Assembly: GCA_001465935.1 (NCBI GenBank)
Contig: LNKV01000030.1
Location: forward strand, 677,582 to 741,581
Source: Clarireedia homoeocarpa
Lineage: Eukaryota; Ascomycota; Leotiomycetes; Helotiales; Rutstroemiaceae
DNA: 64,000 nucleotides
Direction: 5' to 3'
In this document: positions 56,331-64,000 of the stretch, piece after piece
Position numbering within the stretch: position 1 is the first letter of the stretch
Layout: each line of letters begins with the position of its first letter
Program-made: the position numbers and the translations under genes
Notes under the pieces: model-generated
The model's database searches: none
The model's input: only the letters and a program-made list of their open reading frames with translations
What the model was told of the DNA's origin: nothing

Positions 56331-56818
56331 AAGGTTGCTTATATAGGTACATTATGTCTCCTTATCATAAGTCGTGTAATCAAATCTCATAATTGGAAAG
56401 ATGTACCAGCAGTCTCTGATAGCTTCAAGCTGCGAATCTCTCTGAGAATTGACGCCAACGACGTATTGGATTTTTGGTTACAGAATAACAATTGGACAAG
56501 TCGAGGGCCAGTCGGTTCGGCGGCGAAAAGGGATCAGAGAAAGAAAATTGCTAACGATTTCGATATAGAGCGAACACATGACTTAGTCCCTCCCACTTTT
56601 GAGTAAGGAAGGAAGGTCTAGAACTACTTCGTACAATAATTGTGGCGGGGTAGTCTTCCGGTCCCACCTAAGGTTACTATATTCTACCACGGTACTATAT
56701 TCTACCCCGCACATGGAGTCTCTACGCATGATCCTCACAACATTTCCTGCAATATTGATCGAACAACACATCTCATTCCTTCAACTTCTATCTCGGTCAT
56801 CAGTATCACTTCCTCATT
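56331..56818. other. Promoter side of the maltase gene
   Basis: It contains a tandem duplication of TACTATATTCTACC at about 56675-56708. No gene seen. Confidence 0.5.
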
Positions 56819-58603
56819 ATGTGCCCAATGGAATCTTCGTACGCGGTACCGAAATGGTGGAAGGAAGCTGTGGTGTACCAAGTCTATCCTTCATCGTTCC
56901 AGTCTCATCCAGGCGCAACGTCGGGATGGGGTTCAATCAAAGGTATCACCTCTCGTCTTGACTACCTGAAGTCACTGGGAGTCGATGTTGTTTGGTCGTC
57001 GCCTTTTCTGAAATCGCCGCAAGCCGACATGGGCTACGACATTGCCGACTACAAGCAAATCGATGAATGCTATGGAAATTGGGACGATGTCGACGAACTT
57101 ATTTCCGAATTGAAAAGGCGAGGTATGAAGTTGATGGTTGATCTTGTAGTCAACCATACTAGTAATGAGCACCCGTGGTTTCTGGAAAGTCGGAGCAGCC
57201 GCAATAATGCAAAGCGCGATTGGTATATTTGGAAGAAACCGAAGAATTTTAGGGCAGATGGTACGCCGGAGCCACCCAATAACTGGGCCCAAATCCTTGG
57301 CGAGGCCAACTCTGCGTGGAACTTCGACGAGAAGTCTGGTGAATACTATCTCGCGCTCTTCACCCCTGAGCAGCCTGACTTGAATTGGGAAAACCCTGAG
57401 GTCCGAACGGCCATCTGGGATGTGATGAACTTCTGGATGCAGCGAGGTGCTGCTGGATTCCGTATGGATGTGATCAATCTCATCTCGAAGGTGCCAAGTT
57501 ACCCCGATGCCGAAATCGTTCTTGTTGATGGCCACTTGTACCAACCTGGGCTAAAGTACTTCGTGAATGGGCCGAGACTACACGAGTATCTACAAGAAAT
57601 GCATCGCGAAGTACTCAGCAAGTATGACTCGATTACTGTGGGAGAGATGCCAGGCGTTAGCGAGAAGAATGAGATCTTGAGGACTGTTGGAGCAAATGCT
57701 GGTGAACTCCGAATGATCTTTATTTTCGATTTAGTCGACATTGATAAGCCAAATGTCAGAATGGCCTTGAAATCCTGGGATGTTAAGGATATGAAGTCAA
57801 TCATCACACACTGGCAACGTGTAATGATTGAAAATGATGGGTGGAATTCTGTCTTCATAGAGAATCATGATAACCCACGATCTGTGTCGCGTTATGCAGA
57901 TGATAGCGATGAATGGAGAGTCGCAGGGGCTAAACTTCTCGCGTTAATGCAGACTACGCTTGGGGGCACGCTGTTCGTGTATCAAGGGGAGGAAATTGGT
58001 ATGCGCAACGCCCCAACTTCCTGGCCAATCGAAGAATTCAAGGATATTGAAACGATCAACTATTGGAAAAAGTGTCTTGCCCTGTATTCTGGGGACAAAG
58101 AAAAGCTTGCCCACTGTCGCAAAATCATCGACATGAAAGCGCGGGACCATTCCAGAACCCCAATGCCATGGTCATCGACTGAGAATGCAGGTTTTTGCGA
58201 CCCGAACGTCAAACCTTGGATGCGAATCAACGACGACTATAGGACTATCAATGTCGAAGCTCAAATGAAGGCCGAGGATCCGGATGGGTTATCCGTGTGG
58301 CAGTTCTGGCAGAGAGCCCTTTATGATCGGAAAGAACATGCTGATGTTTTCGTCTATGGAGATTTTCAGGAGCTGGATCCGCAACATCCCAAAGTATATT
58401 CCTACCTCAGAACAAGCAATAAGGGCGAGAAGTGGCTGGTTGTTCTTAACTTCTCGGGGGAAGAGGTTACGTGGACAATGCCCTCGAATATAGAGATTGA
58501 GTTCTGGCCCTGTAGTAACTACACTAAGCACCATGTTGAAAAGCCGAAGAGGTCGGTGATTCCGCTGCGGCCATGGGAGGGTATTTTGGGCAAGCTTATA
58601 TAA
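56819..58603 (+). CDS. GH13 alpha-glucosidase (maltase/isomaltase), intracellular
   Basis: Hydrolyses maltose, isomaltose or related alpha-glucosides. Intron-less, 594 aa from the ATG at 56819; a second ATG three codons later (MESSYAVPKWWK) is equally possible. GH13 regions in order: DYLKSLGVDVVW then MGYDIADYKQID, DLVVNHTSNEH (region I), GFRMDVINL with nucleophile Asp217, TVGEMPG with acid/base Glu276, and FIENHDNPRSVSR with Asp351. No signal peptide is present, so the enzyme is cytosolic and would need a sugar transporter; none is in view. All catalytic residues are kept. The single-exon structure differs from the intron-rich neighbours. Confidence 0.94.
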   Translation: MCPMESSYAVPKWWKEAVVYQVYPSSFQSHPGATSGWGSIKGITSRLDYLKSLGVDVVWSSPFLKSPQADMGYDIADYKQIDECYGNWDDVDELISELKRRGMKLMVDLVVNHTSNEHPWFLESRSSRNNAKRDWYIWKKPKNFRADGTPEPPNNWAQILGEANSAWNFDEKSGEYYLALFTPEQPDLNWENPEVRTAIWDVMNFWMQRGAAGFRMDVINLISKVPSYPDAEIVLVDGHLYQPGLKYFVNGPRLHEYLQEMHREVLSKYDSITVGEMPGVSEKNEILRTVGANAGELRMIFIFDLVDIDKPNVRMALKSWDVKDMKSIITHWQRVMIENDGWNSVFIENHDNPRSVSRYADDSDEWRVAGAKLLALMQTTLGGTLFVYQGEEIGMRNAPTSWPIEEFKDIETINYWKKCLALYSGDKEKLAHCRKIIDMKARDHSRTPMPWSSTENAGFCDPNVKPWMRINDDYRTINVEAQMKAEDPDGLSVWQFWQRALYDRKEHADVFVYGDFQELDPQHPKVYSYLRTSNKGEKWLVVLNFSGEEVTWTMPSNIEIEFWPCSNYTKHHVEKPKRSVIPLRPWEGILGKLI

Positions 58604-59635
58604 GATCAACATGGTTTACGGCAAGATTTATGACAAGACAAATTTTGATATTACACTCATCCAGATACTTATGGGACCAGTCCCAGCATGTGTTGGAGCT
58701 TCGGCGATGCAAAGCTCAACTCGCCCCTCGACGTCGACTTCACGCAAGAATTCAATGCTCCACCTTTGATCTTGGAAATCTAGATAAGGGATGGACTGGA
58801 TCCTCGGCGTTTCGCCGAAAAGGATGACCTATACCTAGTCATGGGGTGGTCGTGGCAAATCGAGAATGTACGCAGGTTACAAACAATCGACAAAAAGACC
58901 AACAACTTGCATGCCTTATACCCGCGAAATGATTCCGAATAACTATGCTAGTTAGCACACGGCCCGAGCAACTGATAGCTTATTTGGGGGTGATGTCTGC
59001 CCAGATGCAAATCATTCACCATAACATGCTCATAGTCTTGGATCTACCTTATCTCTTACGGGCCGTTTGACCGGACGAGGAGCCCGATTAGAGCGAATGC
59101 GCCTTTGTATCCACAAGGCTTCAACCTGTGGGCCGGTTCTATTACAATAGCGACTACTTTTGGGATGAAAAGGCAGATCTAGTCCAGCTTTAGCCCCCTT
59201 GTTACAGCAATTCTGTATCTCTTGTCTTCTATCTCCCCTGAACGCGATTTATTTTCAGTCGTTCATTGAGGAATTTTTCCCTTTGCATTAGCCATTGATG
59301 GTTTCAATCAAGGATACAGAGACTATTCTAGATCTTGATTGATGCGCTGGACCTCTGATGAGAACTTGGAGATGCTTTGTCCCAAACTGGTAGAGGAACA
59401 CCCTCAGGCTGTGGCAAGTCTTGTAAAGTCTTGAGGAGCTTAGGAAGACCTACGCTCGTATCGCACTGCAAGTAGCAGGTTTCACCTGCTTTGGCCTAGG
59501 TTCACGAGATCAAAACAGAAGCCGATCGAGGGAAACGAAGTATAATTGTGCCCCACTGAGACGACGGGCCGGAATAGTCGGGAGTTTATACCCACGTGGT
59601 TCCCATAATTCATGTTTACCCCATATTACCACTTT

Positions 59636-59712
59636 TATCCTCTTGACTGTGATGAGCTATTTCCCCGCCTTATGTTTCGTGCGCCTACAAGTAGGTAGCA
59701 GTCAAAGCGATA
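59636..59712. mobile_element. Small foldback element, copy 2 (degenerate)
   Basis: Ends TATCCTCTTGACTG and its imperfect inverse CAGTCAAAGCGATA frame 77 bp that resemble the element at 34543, including an internal CCCCGCC / GTAGGTAGC pairing region. Confidence 0.5.
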
Positions 59713-59879
59713 GCCTAGTTAGACCTTTCTCGCTTATACGCAACTATTATCTTCAACTACCTAGCTATTTGCCATTTTCCAATCATTCATTGGTGCGCTT
59801 TTGGTTTAGAAATAGAGTCGCGGTTTCGGCAGTTAATCTTGTAGTTTATTTAGGCTATCTCGGTTATGAACATTGCTCT

Positions 59880-59956
59880 AACCCCTTGAGTGCTAACTAC
59901 TCGCGGTCTCCGCAAAGCTAAGCGGGGAAACCGCTAATAGCAGGCAGTCAGGGGAT
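59880..59956. mobile_element. Small foldback element, copy 3 (degenerate)
   Basis: It starts AACCCCTTGAGTGCTAACTA and ends CAGGCAGTCAGGGGAT. The inner CTCGCGGT / ACCGCTAATAG pairing resembles the copy at 34543. Same length class (77 bp). Confidence 0.5.
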
Positions 59957-60066
59957 GATCCTCTGCAGCAAAGTTTTCTGCACTTGGCATCTCAATTGTA
60001 TATATAACAAAAGATATCTGCAGTCTGAAACAACAGCTAGCTTCCTTCTGTAACTGGCACACAGCT

Positions 60067-62323
60067 ATGGCATCTCAAATAGCGTTGATTACTTTGGTTT
60101 TTCTCTTTTGTCCGACGGTCTATGCTCAGGCAGAACTATATGGACAGTGTAAGTCACTTCTGTATATTCGTACACTCGGGGTAGCTAATTAGAAACTAGG
60201 TGGTGGCTCAGGTTGGGCAGGGGCCACAAATTGCGTTTCCGGCTCGTGTTGCACATTCTCGAACGATTACTATTCTCAGTGCCTACCGGGAAGCTGCGCT
60301 GGTGGAACAACAAGCACTTCCGTCGCCACTACCACACGAGTGACAACCAGTACCTCTACAACTGCATCCGCAGTTGCGACAGGAGTATATAAGAATCCAA
60401 TCTTATGGGAAGATTTAGCTGATCTTGACATCTTCCGCGTCGACGATGCATATTACTAGGTATGTGTTATCACTGTTATGAGAAAGAAATGGAGAGCCAG
60501 GGTTCGCAGTTTCTTGGAATACTGAAAACTAACTTTAGCTCTAGTAAGTGTTGATTAATTTAACACACCTCTGTGACCAAAGCTTAGATGCCAGCTGGAG
60601 CGGTGGCAAACAGCATACCGATATATAATATCGATATACAAATCAGATTCACCTCGTCCTTTGCTTCGCTGATTTAGAGATAGTTCTGCCTCTACTATGC
60701 ACTATAGCCCGGGTGCACCAATCTTACGTTCCTATGATCTCATCAATTGGGAGTATATCGGCCATAGTGTGCCTTCTCTGAGCTGGTCAACCAAGTACAA
60801 TTTAGTAAATGGTCAAAACGCCTATGTCAAGGGCATATGGGCTTCCACCATGCGCTACCGAAAGTACGACAACAAGTGGTACTGGATCGGTTGCATTGAA
60901 TTCGGTATGAAGCTCAAAAAAAAAAAAAGGGTTTTCATGGTCCTGAAATGTCCGTTATGGCTGACTTAATGAATATTTAGCGACCACATATATCTACACG
61001 GCACCTTCAGTCACTGGCCCCTGGACTATCGCTGCAACTCTCAATACCTGCTTCTACGATGCCGGTCTTCTTGTCGATGACGACGGTACAATGTATGTTG
61101 CGTACGGAAACACTCAAATGAACGTCGCGCAACTTTCTTCAGACGGCAAATCTATCGTAAAAACTCAACAGATATACGATGCAACCAACAGCCAGGGAGC
61201 TCTGGAAGGCTCCCGGATGTAGTAAGTAATCTAAATTAATGCTATATGTTATGAAGAATTAGCCGGAGGTTAGAATGTTGCATTATGCTAATGTTTGACC
61301 CGCAAAGTAAGCGAAACGGTGTATACTACATATTCACTACACATCCAGCGAACCAAGAATGGGTCTTAAAAGCGTCCTCACCTTTCGGAACCTATAGCAT
61401 CAAAAACCTTGTCAACAACGTTTCTCCCCCAATTTCTGGTGGTGGAATTCCGCACCAAGGCGGCATTGTTGACTTACCAAATGGCAATTGGTATTACTGC
61501 TCCTTTGTAGATGCTTATCCTGGTGGACGCGTACCAGCTTTAGCACCGGTGACCTGGGGATCAGATGGTTTCCCAACCCTCACGACAGTCAATGGTGCCT
61601 GGGGTGCCTCGTATCCTATGCCACTGCCTTCTCACCCATTGGCTTCACTCGTCGGTACCGACTCATTTTCCGGCAGCTCGCTGGGTCCTGCGTGGGAATG
61701 GAATCACAATCCGGACACATCAAAGTTCACAGTCAATAATGGATTGACATTGTCAGCCGCCACAGTGACGGTCGACCTTTACAAGGCCCGGAACACACTG
61801 ACACACCGCATTCACGGTCCCATATCTACAGCAACTATCATCTTAGATTCAACAAATATGGCTGATGGCGATAGGGCAGGCCTTGCATTGTTCCGCCAGT
61901 CGTCTGCTTGGATCGGAGTGAAGAACGATGGCGGGACACTAACAGTAGGCATGACAAACAATATCTTAATGAATACGGACTGGAGCACAGCAAATACCGG
62001 AAGCACAGTTGCCAGTGCCGGTGTCTCCAAAGGAAAGATTTGGTTGCGCTCGACCGTCAACATCAATCCCGGTTCGGGTCGCACTGGATCTTTCAGCTAC
62101 AGCACAGATGGGTCCTCGTTTACGGCACTAGGGCCAGCTTTCACGCTCGACAATACCTGGGAGTTCTTCATGGGATACCGCTGGGGAATTTTCAATGTGA
62201 GTGTCATTCTCTACAAAAACCTGCCCATATGTTACAGTACTGACCAAGTTCCCTTCTCAGTATGCCACAAAGGCTCTAGGCGGGAAAGTCCAGATCACGT
62301 CATTCACCCAGACAACATCTTAA
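60067..62323 (+). pseudogene. Secreted CBM1-GH43 glycosidase, disrupted at one splice donor
   Basis: Plant-cell-wall enzyme of the arabinanase/xylosidase class. Exons 60067-60148, 60200-60458, 60684-60904, 60981-61221, 61308-62196 and 62261-62323. A signal peptide (LVFLFCPTVYA) is followed by a fungal cellulose-binding CBM1 (YGQCGGSGWAGATNC, then NDYYSQCLPGS) and a Ser/Thr linker. GH43 text: LWEDLADLDIFRVDD (catalytic Asp), ASTMHYSPGAPILRSYD, CFYDAGLLVDDDG and GALEGSRM (acid Glu). A concanavalin-like C-terminal domain follows. At 60457-60462 the sequence is TAG|GTATGT, where the frame requires TA|GT: one extra G creates an in-frame TAG and a frame shift. All other junctions are in phase. It is probably a recent pseudogene, or an error in the assembly. 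Confidence 0.8.
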
Positions 62324-63344
62324 GCGGGAAGCTCATTCCGTTGTTTTCTCTTCTTCTTTATACTGCTTCATGTTTCTGCATAAGCTTGAGAGCAGGAGGA
62401 ATTTCAAAGTTATTTTGCTTCAGGTGACTTTTGTACACATATTCTCCAGAATTTAGCACTGAGCTTGTTGTTTATCAAAATAGTATTAACAATATTGTGC
62501 ATGTGATATACCCTTCCAAGGAATAAAATGAAACAAAATAAAATGAAAGATTAACTTATTTGAAAGCTCTGAGAGATTCTTGAGATGCTGGAGTGAGACG
62601 ATATTCTTAGGCGGCTCCAAATGGCATGATCAGGAACACTTTCATAGAATTGAACTGAGCGATGTGCCAGGTGGGGCTACTACCGGCTCGTCTGTGATGA
62701 AGACCTAATACCACTGGCGCGGAGATGGCGGACACGAAGGATTTCTGCAGGGTTACAAGACCTGGGATGAGGAACGTCGAAATGAGCGGTATAGTGAGAA
62801 CCATAAGGATAGAAAGTAGGGTAGGTGACTTGGAATGTTAGATAAGTTGCTAGCTCTGTCCACAATGAACTTTTTCATGAGATTAATTTCCTACATCATA
62901 GGTGAGATACGAATGGAAATGTTAATAAAAGTGATTTAATTGAATATGCAACAGTATGAGTGTTTGGGGGGATCAGCTATGTGGCACACAAGAGAAAGAG
63001 CCTTGATCGGCCCGTTTCGTGTATCTTATGCCCTCTCTGAGATTTCGCCCCACCTTGCCTCTCACAAGTCTGCCAACAAGCTTTCCATGGCTTCTGATCC
63101 CCGCATTCTTGGCAGCTGGCGCGCTGAACATATGTGGATTTGATATCTAAGACGCGAACTACTTAAAGTCTACTCTGAGCTTCGTGGGGCTGGGCAATTA
63201 GGAGCAGGTAATTCGTCAATGAGTGTATATTGTCTACGTAGAATATGTTTCTTGAGATTACAGCTTGCAAGCCTCTGAGACGCCTCCTTAAAAATACACA
63301 CTTCTCGCCTCATTGTATTGTTAGCGCCACCCGTGCAGAATCTA
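62324..63344. other. Intergenic between GH43 and the transporter
   Basis: No gene supported. A minus-strand frame at 62607-62804 is hydrophobic but isolated. Confidence 0.45.
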
Positions 63345-64000
63345 TTATGCCGCAAATGGAGATGTACAACTGAAATGAGTTGCAGTGGTTCCACCAGAAC
63401 CAAATGCACTAATCAGTGCCTCAATAGCAGCGTAGCAACCAAGACCGCACACCACCAGAGAACCCAAGAAGTAGATGATGTTGAACGAGGACATCAAGAA
63501 AGACTTCTTATAGCCTCTCCACCATCTCTTCATACCGTTATCCAAGCGAGTGTACTTCTTCGTGGTGGTGTCAAAATGTTCTTCTGGAAGCATAGCAGCC
63601 TTTTTGATATCGAAACCCAGCTTGAGCAGTGCTGGGAAGGTATAGGTGAAGTTGCCAATACAGAACGCCCCGACTAAACTCGAGATATCTCCAATGTTCG
63701 GGACAGCTGTGGCGATAACATATGCGAGAGCCCAGTAGACTGGTACTACAAAGACCCACATGATCTTGCCACGCTTAGATGTCAATGGAGGAAAGTCTGG
63801 AGAGCTTTGTCAGAAACCTGTAACTTGAGGATAGTATAGTATAGGGGGCTTACAGAAAAGCTCCATGAGCACGTTGTTGTAGATGACCTTGATACCAATG
63901 TTACCGTACAAGGCAGCAGCTATCAGCCCACCTATTCGCAGCATTAGTTTCATGCAACATCTGACAGTGGTGACCATGACTTACCAATGATGGCTAAAAT
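63345..64000 (-). CDS. Amino-acid transporter of the AAAP type (N-terminal part beyond right edge)
   Basis: Membrane permease fragment, probably for neutral or aromatic amino acids, of the fungal amino-acid/auxin permease class. Three exons are seen: 63985-64000, 63854-63931 and 63345-63796, with consistent phases. Visible membrane segments: GGLIAAALYGNIGIKVIYNN, IMWVFVVPVYWALAYVIATA then VPNIGDISSLVGAFCIGNFT then YTFPALL, and MSSFNIIYFLGSLVVCGLGC then YAAIEALISAF. A cytoplasmic loop with DNGMKRWWRGYKKSF lies between the last two. The C-terminus THFSCTSPFAA is short. The family call rests on the overall pattern; substrate is unknown. Confidence 0.8.

Larger units (their letters stand above)
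58604..60066. other. Relic-bearing intergenic DNA
   Basis: At about 58650-58920 one plus-strand frame gives protein-like text (CWSFGDAKLNSPLDVDFTQE, then a stop, then RFAEKDDLYLVMGWSWQIEN) with at least one internal stop. It may be an old gene fragment of unknown family. The two foldback copies lie further right. No intact gene was found. Confidence 0.45.

Noticed and set aside
56972..57544. 190-codon minus-strand frame inside the maltase gene
   Set aside because: Antisense to the catalytic part of a clear GH13 gene.

Overview
This window is nuclear DNA of a filamentous ascomycete (Pezizomycotina). The genes carry many short introns of about 50-120 nt with GTATGT/GTAAGT-type donors. The gene set includes a HAC1/hacA bZIP factor with a 20-nt unconventional intron, a fungal complex I 21-kDa subunit, a CYP505 P450-reductase fusion and a CBM1 cellulose-binding module. 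The protein style suggests Leotiomycetes, but that is an inference and was not tested. No rRNA, tRNA or CRISPR was seen.

Layout. 0-7 kb: a War1-type Zn2Cys6 regulator (cut by the left edge), a U-box cyclophilin, a hypothetical ORF and a small secreted six-cysteine protein, all on the minus strand. 7-13.8 kb: a gene-poor stretch holding a 492-bp hAT-type MITE with a perfect 8-bp target duplication. 13.8-24 kb: a housekeeping block with HAC1, TAD2 (tRNA deaminase), the complex I 21-kDa subunit, CSM3/Swi3 (fork protection) and SKI2 (RNA exosome helicase). 24-27.5 kb: one conserved unknown gene, an uncertain ORF and a TA-flanked MITE. 27.7-32 kb: a peroxisomal 4CL-like acyl-CoA ligase and the ribosome-assembly WD protein SQT1. 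32-37.5 kb: gene-poor, with a small foldback element. 37.5-47.3 kb: an Est1-type protein with an N-terminal zinc finger, the WW/FF protein URN1, proteasome alpha-3 (PRE9), divergent from URN1, and a 707-aa orphan.

47.5-62.4 kb is a metabolic island in decay. It holds a fragment of an NRPS-like reductase whose carrier-domain serine is replaced by Phe, a 3-beta-HSD-type dehydrogenase with a frame break, an intact CYP505, an SDR pseudogene with three stops, an intact GH13 maltase, and a CBM1-GH43 enzyme broken by one extra base at a splice donor. Two degenerate copies of a foldback element lie inside it; a cleaner third copy lies at 34.5 kb. The right edge cuts an amino-acid transporter gene.

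Exon models were built by eye from splice signals and checked by reading-frame phase. Protein names come from recognised motifs, not from database searches.
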